Position numbers and translations under genes: made by a program. A stretch of DNA of 64,000 bases from Phallusia mammillata (Eukaryota > Chordata > Ascidiacea > Phlebobranchia > Ascidiidae): NCBI GenBank assembly GCA_003260075.1, contig QLIY01000028.1, positions 190,937 through 254,936 on the forward strand, written 5' to 3'. Of the stretch, positions 1-11,700 are shown in pieces. The stretch's first letter is position 1; every line of letters starts with the position of its first letter. The notes below the pieces were generated by a model. That model was not told the DNA's origin and did not search any database. It saw only the letters and a list, made by a program, of their open reading frames with translations.

Positions 1-21
1 GTGTCTCGGCTTCTTGTTTAG

Positions 22-2241
22 TAAGTCAGCTAAAGAATTGAAAATGGAAACTTATCAGGAGGAAGTCTACCAAACTGGCAAGCAAATTGGAAAAGCATAT
101 ATCTTTAATTTTACAAAATTTGATTCTGGTGAGTATAGGTTTGTTTGACGCACAGTTAAAGGAATAGGTTATAATCGGACTCTTGGACCATTTCTGTAGA
201 TCCCAACGACCGGCGGCAAGGCTCTGGCAAGGATGCGGAAAAGCTAACAGACGTTTTTGATACATTTGGCTTTGAAACTAGAACTGAGACGGAGGATCAG
301 GACCAGACTACACTTTCCATGTTTAACAAGGCAAGTGTATCACAAGTTTCTAACATTGCATTTGCTCTTGGCTAGGTGCTATAGAGGTCGTGATTTTTAG
401 GTTAAGAGAGTCAATATAGTCACACATTTTAAAATGTATTTTTGTTTACTTCAAACAAAATATGTGACTGGGTGCAACTCTACACTAAAAACGTACGCAT
501 TAAAATAAACTTGAAGATTACATGTTTTGGTATCGCAAGTTTTACTAATTGTGTCAACGAATGCAATCTAAGATATTTTGAGCCAAGAAGCCCCAAAAAG
601 TCATTAAAAGCGCTACATCTTGTTTGTGAGCCATCGGTTCCCAGTCTTTGCTATAGAATTAGGAACTAGTGATGTACCGAATCGGCTAAATTTCGATTCG
701 GCCGAAACCGAATATTCGGCGATTTTGCCGAATAAATTCGGCCGAATCAACCGAATCATTTATGACGTCACGCGAAGTCGTANTTCGGCCGAATAAATTC
801 GGCAAACCGAATATTCGGTACATCTCTATTAGGAACCATGATATGTGTAAAAAAATCGGTTGCCGCTATTCCTGTTTGCAGAAACTAGATGATATCGCCA
901 AACAGGACTTTTCTGATTTTGCAAGTTTGGTGATGGTGTTTATGTCACACGGAGATGGTCATCACATTTTCGTCAAGGACGGCAGATTTTTCATAGAGGA
1001 CATATACCAAAAATTTTATGGAAACAAGTGTGCTACGTTATTGGGAAAGCCCAAGATGTTTGTGTTTCAGGTCGTGTTTTATTTGTGGAAGTTTGTACTA
1101 AAACTTATGTAACAGTAGCACGGGCGGAAGTCCCCGGACGCAATCCGGAACTGATTTTAGTGGCCTCGTTATTCAGTAGGTAACTCGTTTTTTTTAACCA
1201 GAATTTATGTGTCGTGACGTCATTACGTTTTTAACCATTGTTATGACGTCATCAAATTCTACAAGCTAAAAAGTCGCCCCCAAAATTTGCTAAGGATTTG
1301 CGCCGCTGAACAGTAAAGTTATCAAACCTTATTACAGTTTTTACAGTGTATTGTAAAAAACGTTTGTTTCTGTTTCGAACAACCATACGATTTAGGCTTG
1401 TCGAGGTAACAAAACAAATGTAGCTGTGGACGAGTTGCCCCCGAAAACTGATGCTACCAGAGATGAAGGGGTTTCACTGCAAAGTCTTCCGGCTGATTCG
1501 GATTGTTTGGTCTGCAACGCAACAACTAAAGGTGGTGGCCATGTATTTAGTGATTTAAATTTGACCACATATATCTTAGAACGATGTGCTGTTTTTGTCC
1601 AAATTTATGACCGATCGGTTTATACTTTGATGAGATAGTTGCATTAACTGTTTAAACAACAACCTTTCGATTTTAAATACCTCAATTTCCTTAACGTGTT
1701 GATTGTACTACACGTAATTTGCTCGCCATGCTGTTCGCGATTAAGTGTGTTTATACATGAATTTTTTGGCCTTGAGTATTTAAACTAATTATAAAAAAAT
1801 GACATTAGTTTTGGTTTCACACGTATTTTGGTGCTGTCAAGATTTTCTTCGGGATGGTGACGGTTTTGATAACAGATTTGCAAACTGTTTGTTTGATTTA
1901 CTTCAAATTTAACAGGTTTTGTCAGCTTCCGAGATAAGGATAACGGTTCGTGGTACATCCAGACTTTGGCAAATGTGCTGCTGGCGTACTACAAGTGTAA
2001 AATTAAAGGTCAAAGCCGTAAGCAAGATATTCTTCAACTTCTCACAATTGTTTCTCGAAACGTGGCTAAGAAACAGTTTGGCTCAACAGAGACACCAAGC
2101 GAGGAAGGGCCGATTGGGCCACAAGAAGACACGGTTCCAATACAGTTTACCCAAATGCCCACCTTCATCTCTACCCTTACCAAGCTATTTTACTTGCCTC
2201 AGAGGAAAGTCGAAACCGAAAATATAACGCAAATCTTTTGA
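22..2241 (+). CDS. Caspase, 5'-partial, five exons
   Basis: Exons read as 22-128, 200-330, 882-1070, 1396-1531 and 1916-2241; all phases agree and a TGA closes the frame. The large subunit shows the KDAEKL-type helix (second exon), the catalytic His in MSHGDG (third exon) and the active-site box QACRG, split so that Q ends at 1070 and ACRG opens the exon at 1396 (Cys codon 1399-1401). The small subunit shows the PADSD strand, SFRD with the S1-pocket Arg, and NGSWYIQ. An Asp-containing linker (DELPPKTDATRDEG) separates the subunits. Caspases are cytosolic Asp-specific cysteine proteases of apoptosis; the complete core predicts an active enzyme. The start and any prodomain lie left of the window, so initiator versus executioner cannot be settled. 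The second intron has a GC donor and carries a MITE. Confidence 0.93.
331..881 (+). other. GC-AG intron of the caspase gene
   Basis: The exon ends AACAAG and the intron begins GCAAGT, a perfect donor consensus except for C at position 2. It ends TTTGCAG before the KLDDIAKQ exon. No GT donor nearby preserves the frame. GC-AG introns are a known minority class that tends to compensate with an otherwise ideal donor, as here. Confidence 0.8.
667..828. mobile_element. hAT-like MITE with 8-bp target duplication
   Basis: A 162-bp element inside the caspase GC-AG intron. It begins TAGTGATGTACCGAAT and ends ATTCGGTACATCTCTA, imperfect terminal inverted repeats, and is flanked on both sides by TTAGGAAC (659-666 and 829-836), an exact 8-bp duplication as made by hAT transposases. 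The inside is built of repeated, self-complementary TTCGGCCGAA and AATATTCGG words, so the whole can fold back. It has no coding capacity. The single ambiguous base of the window (783) falls inside it. Confidence 0.85.
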
Positions 2242-2356
2242 TAATAATGTAGCTAACGTGATTGCCACCAGCAGTCTGATATGAAGTGCTTGGTTCATTT
2301 AATAGTGCATAACTTTGTTGCCTTAAAAATAATGGGAAATTGTTGTAGCTAATAAG

Positions 2357-2362
2357 AATAAA
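2357..2362 (+). terminator. Poly(A) signal of caspase gene
   Basis: Canonical AATAAA about 115 bases after the caspase stop codon, giving a short 3' UTR. Confidence 0.6.
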
Positions 2363-3151
2363 TATATGTGTGTGGTTTAATCCAGTTTCGTGGATGTTAA
2401 GCAGCATTTGTCTAAACTATTTTTTCGTGCGTTTTTAAAATCGTTAAATTTCAAAATTTTCTTTGGTGTGAAAAAGTCCACAAAATCGCATTGCCACTTT
2501 GCTTGTAGTTTAAGGTTAGACGTTTAACTAGGTTTTGTTTACGTTACAACACAAGGTAATATATATATCTAACCACAAGCTAGCGCTTTTGAGGGGTTCT
2601 GTATTAAGTCGCATTTTTATAAAAGTCGCAATGACGCTACATTTACATGTTTCAAACTTGTATCTTTTTGGGCACATTATTGCCGTTTTGCGACTCACTA
2701 GATGTTTGCCGAATTTTATAAACTTCTTACGATAAGATAAATGCTTTTAAATTGCTCTTGAAAACAATTACGACTCCTTATATCCAGGAAAAACTGCTAT
2801 TAGACGTTTGTTCATGTAACCTTTCTGATCAAAACAACTCAAGCTCTGCCCCGAAATGAATTTCCCAGAAATCAGATCCGATCGAAGAAAATTACCCTCG
2901 GTACGAAATGTTTCAAGACAAGGCACGTAAAGTAAACATGTGACTTCTTTGTTCGCCCGTGATTGGTCGCTAGCGATTGCGCAATCTTGACATTCAGCTG
3001 CGATTCGTCAATGTGACCGTGACAGTTTAATTGCCGGGGTCACTCCAGGTCATTGTGCGCCGGTCTCGATCACTGCGAAACGATTTGCGGGCCAACTTTG
3101 TGTCAATTAAGTGCTACAAGGTATCGAGGTGATTGGCGGGACCTAAGTATA
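2363..3151. other. Intergenic, caspase to secreted-protein candidate
   Basis: No coding signal seen. The last 250 bases are relatively GC-rich with short direct words and probably include the promoter of the next gene, but no TATA box is evident. Confidence 0.4.
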
Positions 3152-4958
3152 ATGGAAACGGTGACTTTCATGATATTTTTGCTTTTAATGCAATATGGTA
3201 CAACTTCAGGTGTATAATTTTCTAAACTTAATGGGGAAACAATTGCTACTTTTTTTAAATTGCAATTTGTTTTTCTACATCAAAGCATAATTACTGTTTT
3301 TGTTTTTTTTGGTTTCTGTTTTTTGGCTTCTGTTGAGACGAATAATAATACCAAATGTAGTAAAATCCAATAATTGTCACATATTCTGAAAAAAAACTTT
3401 TATTTCTATATTTGACAATTCATTGAAAGTAAACCAGGCTTTTTGCCAATGGTGGTACTTGAACCAACTTGTCATTTGATGAATTTTCTTTAAAACTTAT
3501 ACTGATAGGCCTACAATGCACTTTGTATTCCAATTCTCACTTCAATCTTTTTTCTTGTGATTGACACATCTTGCAGAGCGGGTGTAAATTTCTTACCGTA
3601 ACCTGAGCTACTGAGGTTGCATGCTTCTTAAGTTTGGTAAACATTTAGGTGTGCATGTGCGAAAGGTTGAGTCGGTCCGCTGCTATGGGTTCAGCATATT
3701 CTAACCCAACCAAAAGCGCAAGAAATTGCTTAAAATTCCTTCATTTAGAACTTTTAATCGTACTTTTCTGTTTATTTTGGCGTTTTCCTTGCCTTGCAAA
3801 ATCGTTTGCGCAAATATATTGTTACGGCATTTATGCTGGGCGTTTAAGGCTAAAAGTGTTCCAACTGAGTTAATTTCAAAAGAACTTTGGAATATGAAAT
3901 GTTTGTTGATTTCTTCCTTGGTTTAAAAGTTGGAATGTTTTATTGCATCAGTGCTAAAACTTTTATTTTTGTTTGTAACTCGATGCGCAACAGCAGACTT
4001 TTTACATTCCGGTTTAGAAATTCTTAACATAACCCCGTCGAACAAGAAGTCAACTTACCCCAAATATTCCGTGTATTTAATTAAAATCCCCGGTCAGTCA
4101 ATTCGTCATAGTATCTGGTGACAAGTAAGCCACGAGCGCCAACAAAAAGGTCCTTGACCCCGCTCTATTTGCCCAACACACGCGAGGCACGCGCAATTGA
4201 AACTTACATCTTTTTTGCCCTTCCATACAGCAGTCGCCAATACCAGTTTATTTTAAAGCCCACTAATAAATTATTAATATGTTAGCTGAAAGGTAGGATT
4301 ATTTGTGTTTGAAAATCATGAAAATATGAGCTTAACTACAAATAACTGAAAACCAGTGATTACTGGTGCATGACCTTTATTAAGAGGACCCCCTTGAAGA
4401 CGGTTCGCTATGTATGGGTCGTCGCACAAGGTTTTCAAATTTTCTGTGTCCTAAGCATTTATGTTAATACACAGGCTTTGCTGGTCAGCCACCAATACAA
4501 TAATACAAATGTACCCTAAGATTCATGCATAATAATTTTATGTGATGATTAGGTTACATAGTATCAAAATTATTGAAGCTTTGTCGCAAAGAGACCAAAA
4601 AAACTAACCTAAAACGCAAGCTTAACATTGTAGCGGGTTAACTTGATGCATGGTTTGGTGTATATATACCATTTTGCATTATTTCATCTGTTTTTCGACA
4701 CCAGCATTCCACGACCTTTCTTCTGTTTGCCGATACGCGGATTTGCTTCGTGCAAACAACAGATCGTCGTTTAATTGGGGTAAACAGCTGTGCTCGGCCC
4801 TGCTACTCAGCAATCATGATCTTCCTGGGTTATGTTTCCGCAAACAAATAGCGTACTTATCAAATATTTACCCACCCTCTATGACGAAACAATGCCTCAA
4901 TGTGGTCACGTGGAAAGTGTGCGCATCTGATGGGTTCGTTGCTGATAGCTGGAGGTGA
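3152..4958 (+). CDS. Candidate two-exon secreted protein with weak Wnt N-terminal resemblance
   Basis: Exon 1 (3152-3209) encodes METVTFMIFLLLMQYGTTS, a good signal peptide, and ends in phase 1 at a GT donor. Exon 2 (4705-4958) follows ACACCAG in matching phase and is open for 83 codons to TGA. Its product has five Cys and the string DLPGLCFRKQ, then PPSM, then VCASDGFVADSW. In Wnt proteins the region after the signal peptide reads roughly C..LPGL..KQ....M, then C..F...RWNC, and the signal peptide is often a separate exon, so the order fits. Several Wnt cysteines are absent. A GTGAAA donor overlapping the stop (after position 4954) could instead continue the frame, but I found no downstream Wnt exon (GTRE, CHGVSGSC). 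Either a short secreted protein of about 103 residues or the front of a divergent Wnt. Confidence 0.45.
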
Positions 4959-7900
4959 AATTCAGGTTAATGTCTTCATTGTTTTTTGTAAATGTGATCT
5001 TTCGCCTCTGCTGTAAATCATTGTCGTTTGCTATAGGATGAAGTTTGGTTTTGGAAATACCCATATATATATAAGGTAACTGTAAGTATTAAGTTAAGGT
5101 CAACCTGTAAACTATGGACTACAACTTAAGAACTATTTGCAGAACGAACTGGTCCAAATGTTGTGAACCGTTATGAGTACGTATAAGTTTTAAAATCAAG
5201 ATTACAAATCTGTTTCTTAACTTAAAAATTCAAGTATGGTGTGCCATATGCCCAATGAGAACCCTATTTGACCAACTTCTTATAATAATAAAGTAAAAAA
5301 ATTGCAAAACTTCATTTAAAAAGGTTTGTTTGGAAACCATGGACTATGTAAGTCTTAATAGCCTTTCAATAATTTCGTAACGCTATAGCATGGTGAGGTG
5401 AAAAGTTCAGAGTAATTCAACAATGATTTTTTGTGTTCAAATCGAGCAGGCTCATGTGGGTCATTGTGGTTACACTACATGAGTCATTGCTTTTGCCTCA
5501 GTATATACATGCGAAAATTGTCCTTCGTCGCTTTGTCGTAAAATGTCGTGCAAATCGTACAATGTTTTTCAGATTTGCTATTTTTAGGGCCTTATTCTCT
5601 TCACCTGAAGTAGTAAATATACTTAAATTAACGTACCACGTTGAAATGCATCCCAAAAATACTTTTTCTTTTCTAATGTTCAGTTATTTTCTTGACATTT
5701 TTTTAGGTTAAAAATGCATTAACATGAAAAAATGACATTTTGAGTGGCCACATAAATATGAATTCGCAAAATGGCATGTTACTTAACCTGTGGGTCGCAT
5801 TTGTCTGGGCGTGGCGGAACTAGAATGTGATTTAACAAGCTGAAACAGCCGCAAGATTTGCCACAACCGCCAGATAACAACCACATGCACATTTGCGATC
5901 TTGAGTAACTGAGACAGTTTTTATGTTAAAAACGTCTGATGTAGGTTTTGAACGTCACAAAACACTACGTACTGCGTTACTGCTCAAAGATGCATTAATT
6001 TGTGGCATTGCCGATATCCTAAAGTTTTATTTTTGTATTTACTCTAAAATAATTTATATACGATTGTGAAGCAATGATAATGATGGCGAACTGTTTGTAT
6101 GTTTTTGGAATTTTGAAATTGTACGCTGTCGGTTTGTGTTTTTTGTTTTAACAGAAGTAAAACCACATTTACGTTTTCTGTTGATCCTTTACCCTGATTT
6201 AAAGCCTTAGTTGCTGTTGTTCGAACGTATTTTTATAAACTTAAAAAGTTAATGAAATACGCCTGGCAGCAATTCTATATGTCTAATCTATTTTTGTTCA
6301 TTTTAGTGGAATTTAGAGATTGAAGTATTGCATTGTATAGTTTACGCCCAAATGTCCACTTTTAAAGTTGCCAGAGGTTGCAGAAAGTATTATTAATTTG
6401 ATTACTGAATTTTTGTGGCGGTGCGTTGTGTCATGTGTATTTTGTAATGTGCTGCTGTAGACCTTATAATTACGAAAATAATTGGTATAACCTCCTGAAA
6501 ATTCAGCTTTTGCACCCGGGTCTCCTCAATTAGAACCTTGTCAAGGTATATAGGCGTAAAGACATTATCGCGGAAATGAATTGTCTGTTCATGGTTTATT
6601 TCTGAAACAAAGTTCGGCAGATGTAACTTCCACCTTACTTACAAGGCAACGGAAACAGCACACATTTCAAGGTGGCAAATTTAGACATTGCGTTCCAGTC
6701 ATACGGATATAGAAGCTGGCCCACCTGCAGTTGACGGTGTCATTAGGCTTAGCGGGTGATTTCCGTTGCTTTTTACTCGGCACTTCACTTGTGGAGTTGG
6801 TGAATCACACCGCCCTCGACAAGTCGATTGTATCGCTTCTGATACAGGAGAAAGGCATCTTACCGTGGTGAACTATATACCAAATAGATGTTGTTTGATT
6901 TACAGCACGTAACAACAGTGAGGCCTGCGATTCTTCATACATGTTTACACACATTGCACTATAGTTATTTTCTTGTGAGCTTCCGTCACATAGCGTTTAC
7001 TACGCGGTGTAGCTATATGCAGCGCGTTTCACTTTTTAAAATTTCTTCTACAAACTGTTCTCACGGGTATGTGATGGGATTTAAACCCAGGACATGTAAC
7101 AAAATAGCCTAAATTGCCGCTGAAGGACTTAGAACACTATTGTTAAGCGCCACATTTTCACACAATTTCTTTGCACAAAATGTTGGGCACTACACGGCTC
7201 AAAATTGGTCGATGTATAATGATAGTCTAATAACCGAAGATGTCTATATTCTACAGTCTACACCAATCACAAATAAGCAAAGTAACAAAAAAATGAGTGC
7301 AATATTTTATTACAATAATAAGCCACATTCAAATAATGCCAAGGTTATGAAGTTATTTGAAATGCTGCAATTGGTCAATAGCAAGTATAATATCAATAGA
7401 TTTTACAGTACTAACTACCATTGTCGTTAAATTTTCACAACACTAGCAAGACATTACAGACCATTTGTAACAAATTCTTTTATTGCTGATTGCGCGGCTT
7501 GATAGGGCCCGTGCACAATTAGCCCGCTAACAAGGGCCAATTTGCACCCCCTGCCCACCCGGCAATTAGGACCCCAGTCGCTGCACGTGGTTACATTGCA
7601 ATTCAATAGCGAGAGATAACAACGGGCTGGATAGGCTTGGAACGAGAGAGGACTGGTTCTCTTTTCTAGACAGGCGCGAGAAAAAGGTAGTTCTCTCGTT
7701 TATATTGCAGCCCACAGAAGGTTTCAAAGTGTCATAGGTGCTGTGAGTCTTTCAGTGTACGGGCCTTGGGCAAAAGTGTCGCGTTTTCAGCAAAACACAA
7801 GGCATGGATCTCAGCCAAACTGCGTGATTCTTATCCGGCTTAATGTTCGCTTCGATTTGCACAGGCTACTATAGAAGCTGCGGTTAAAGTAAAAAGCCGC

Positions 7901-8442
7901 CGCGCAATGTACAACAGCAATATGACTGGCAATTAAAAAGCCAATGGAATTTGTTGCGGCGAATTTTTGCTTTCATACAGATGTTAGAAGGCTCAGTAGG
8001 CGGAATTTAAAGTCATTTTAGGCGAAGTAGTCAGCGGTTCGAGGAAGGAAAGGAGTATATTTAACGTTCTATTGTGTACAATATATATTATTTCTTCAGT
8101 GTGTTGAAAGGCAAGGCGCACGAGTTCTTGCTGTATTACACGACCGATTTTAATGCGATATTTGCTTTGTTGAAGACATCGGCTTGCTTTTGTTAGATTT
8201 TGTCTTCCACGGAGCAAACATTATAAAATTACTTCAATTTTAAGTAGGCAGATTTGGTAGTTAAAAAAGTATTTAGAATTGAATCTAAAGGTTTTAATTT
8301 ACTTGTTTTGACAGAATTGTTTAGTATACATACCAAGCTCAATTGTTCTGCAATCACAACCTATAATTCGACGCGCGCATAGCAGAAAGTGATCAATAGT
8401 TTCAATACGAACAAAAACTTTTCAACCCAGCCTACTCGGACA
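4959..8442. other. Intergenic or intronic, no gene seen
   Basis: I searched here for further exons of the preceding candidate and for genes on either strand. Open frames are short, low in complexity and lack splice support. The last few hundred bases presumably hold the collagen promoter and 5' UTR. Confidence 0.4.
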
Positions 8443-8775
8443 ATGGGTTACCCCGAAGGGTCACATAAGGACATGATGACGTCAAGTGGCATGACATCAC
8501 AAAGCTACGACAAGAAGTTTCAGCGTCCGCCAACATTTTGCCATTTCGTTACCGCCGTGGTTCTGAGCCTCGCCTGTTTAAGCTCTTTGTTTACCTCAAT
8601 CCTTTTCGCCGGAAAAGTCATACAGAACGACAACAGCATGAAGTTGCTGCAAAATACATGCCAAGGATACCAGGAAAAGATTTCAGACCAGGAACACGCC
8701 ATTTCAGGTCTTCTTGAGACCGTGGATCGACTCTCAAACCGGGTTACAACTTTTCAGCGGAAATTGGATCAGTTG
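8443..8775 (+). CDS. Collagen exon 1: cytoplasmic tail, membrane anchor, coiled coil
   Basis: The ATG at 8443 opens 111 codons ending KLDQL at a GT donor, phase 0. Residues 1-31 are hydrophilic with KK and R near the membrane. Residues about 32-57 are hydrophobic ([15 protein letters not shown] and on) and form the signal-anchor; no cleavable signal is present, as expected of a type II protein. Residues about 75-111 fit a heptad coiled coil that would nucleate trimers. I prefer this ATG over an upstream in-frame GTG at 8389 because the codons between are unremarkable and need a non-ATG start. Confidence 0.9.
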
Positions 8776-11700
8776 GTTAGTACCATTTTTGTAAAGTTAC
8801 CATAAGGCGTGTAAATTGGTGTACGGGTCAAATTTACAATGCGGTTTGAAGCCACAAATGAAAAGTAAACTTTGTGTGAGGTGTGGAAGGTTTACGCAAA
8901 GGCACCCGCGTCGCCCGCTTGGTTTTGTAAATGACGTTTTAAAGCAAGTAGTTCGTTCTTAGTGCGCTGTATTCCATAAGCTACCTCCTGTAAGCCACCA
9001 GTATCAACTAACCAGGGTTAAACGTTGCTGATATGTCAAGTATTCGCGGTGAAAAATTCTGTTTTGGGTGATTGCGATTTGCCCTGAGGAGCGAGCAAGC
9101 TAAACAAGATCGACTCTTTACTTGTCTGCATTCAGACTCGTGTTGTTAATCTCGCAAAACAAGGTTTGCTGTGTAAAGCGATAAGTTGCACTGGTTGTGT
9201 TTGGCCCTCAAAGGTTGCTGCGTAAATGCAGACCATTGTCAAAAAACTTTTAGCGGTTTAAGGGTTACCAGAAAAACGAGGTTTTTGTTTATAAGCGATT
9301 TGCGTTGTTGCTTTCGCCTCTCGTCAAAACATTTGGCTAAATTGTTTCTTGAAGTCGAAAAGCGTTGCGGTCTGTCGAAGAGAGATAAATTAATTGACTG
9401 TTTTTCTTTCCTTGCTTTCCAAGTAATTAACATTTCGGCGCTTAGACCTAAACAAATAGCCAAGGTTAAATGGGTATGGAATTCAATTTTAAAATTAGTG
9501 TCAATTTACATTTAGGAAGTTTTGTAAGTGGGAATTGAAATCTTTGCGCCTCGACAGTGGCGAAACAAACAGGCAAGGCGACTTTAACGAGGTCACCAGC
9601 CTTCCTTTGGGAATCAATGCGCGCGTTGCTTGCAAATGATGCCCACTGACTTAAATAACATTCCATCACATGCCAACAGTGATGCGGAAGATGCCTCAAG
9701 CAAACAGTTACGTACTTGTGGCTGCAAATGTATTCGGGTTGAAGTTTCAAATGCCTGCAAGTATCGCTGGTTCACAAAGCTATAGAGGCTGTCTCATAGC
9801 AACTTGAAACTGCGTTAAGTTATTCGTGTATCAAATTGTAAGATATTCATATATTTCTTTGAAGGCATTCCCAGTGACTTATTCGAATAGAATTTAAACG
9901 CGTGTAGTTTCCCTAACTTAAGCAACAAGCTCTCGTGCTTAAAATGTTTAAACAAAAAGTCGCAATTTTGAGGTTTGGTTTAAACCTGTGACACCCAAAC
10001 TGCGTATTTTAAAACCCACAGAAGCGGTTACAACTATATGACATGAACAAGGCAATGTTCTTGGTGTGACCACAAAAGTTAGTTCGTCTGCAAAATTTGG
10101 CGCCGTATTTTTGTCGATAATCCCACTTCACTACGATCTCTATGTTGCTTGTGCGACGTTTTCAAGGGTTTACATCAGGGATTATCCTTCGTCACTATTT
10201 GACGGAAGGTTTGTGTAGTTTTAATTTGACAAATTTTCCCAGGGCTACCGAATTGAATTGAAGCCAATGTGGTTCCTTCAACTAGCAACACCAAAAAGTA
10301 CATATGTTAATCTTTGTAAAGGCAGTTTATAATTATCAATGAAGCAATCAAACTGCCGGTGATGTTTAAATCATTTATCGACAATTAAGACAATTTGGTA
10401 TTGCACCTTAACAGTTGTGGTTTCGCGCCTATACCAATGTTATAGCATCTGTTTGGACATGCCAGGATCTCACACCAGGTTACAACAGCGTTCAGCTGAT
10501 CCATTTCGCGCGGAAATATTACCTCATTAACGTTAAGCGACTTCAAAGACGTGCCAAACCGCTAGCAACGCTGCCAAGTTAATCTTCAGCAATCGGATGA
10601 TACGATTAGCGCCACCCGTCCAAAGTTCTCGAACTTACGGACGCGAAAACTTATCGGAAAACACGCGACTGTTCGTCAACACATTTCCGTTTGCGCCTCA
10701 CTTGTGTTAAACTGGACAAATGCCATACACTGCACGAAACATCACAGGCCGTTGTTGTGCGCTGTACATATTCCAACAAACATTCATTTTTGCATTACCC
10801 TTCTTACTATCCCCCCCCCCCGTCAACACATTTCCGTTTGCGCCTCACTTGTGTTAAACTGGACAAATGACAAACACTTCACGAAACATCACAGGCCGTT
10901 GTTGTGCGCTGTACATATTCAAACATTCATTTTTGCATTACCCTTCTTACTATTACTTAAAATTTCGCTTTTAGTGCCTATTTTAACACCTTTTGTGTTT
11001 TTATTCAAATAGAAAAAAATCATTATGTTCAGTTTAGTTATGAATCATGAACACAAAACTTGAACAAAGACATTTAATGATTTTATTCTCTTCCTTTTGT
11101 GAGTAAAAGGAGTCACCACCACCACTAGCCCATTGATCCGTAAAAGTCATGTGAATTTTATGTTAATTCCCACTGGAATGTCGGTGAGCAAAATGTTTTT
11201 CGATGATAAAAGATTTCTCCACTTTTTATCTCTTACCTATAATTGGCGTAAGTCATTGATAGCAGACGTCTGGAATTAATCTGCCACGGAGTATGGCTAT
11301 CAGATCTTCCTTGTGTCTGTCACGCTGCGGCAAAGACCTAAACCTTGACGCGCCGTCGATGCCAATATCAAGGTGTTCAATGTATATGAATCATTTAATT
11401 TACGCCTGTCTTTCCACTTCACCAGCTCGCATAATGCGTAGACGAGTTCAGTACCGTCTGTTCTTGAACTTTTTTCGTTTTGTCGCTGTCTTAAGTGACG
11501 CCTTTATCCTACGTCCAACGTCTATATCACCCAGGTGGTCTGAATGTCGACTAATTTTAGATTTTATTATCCGATGACTTAAAAGCCAGATGCTGAGAAA
11601 TTGTGACATCCCAGTGCGAAGGTTTTTATATATTAGGGCATAATTTAACAACATCCAGTATACGGTTCTCCATTTAATTTCAAGAAATTGCAAATCTTGC

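Noticed and set aside
1116-1180. Caspase active-site exon starting near GCACGGGCGG
   Set aside because: It resembles ACRGG at first sight but has no in-phase acceptor; the true ACRG is at 1396 with correct phase and continues without interruption into the small-subunit linker.
6615-6695. Open stretch encoding RCNFHLTYKATETA as a possible Wnt C-terminal exon
   Set aside because: Cysteine spacing does not match the Wnt C-terminus and the frame stops quickly.
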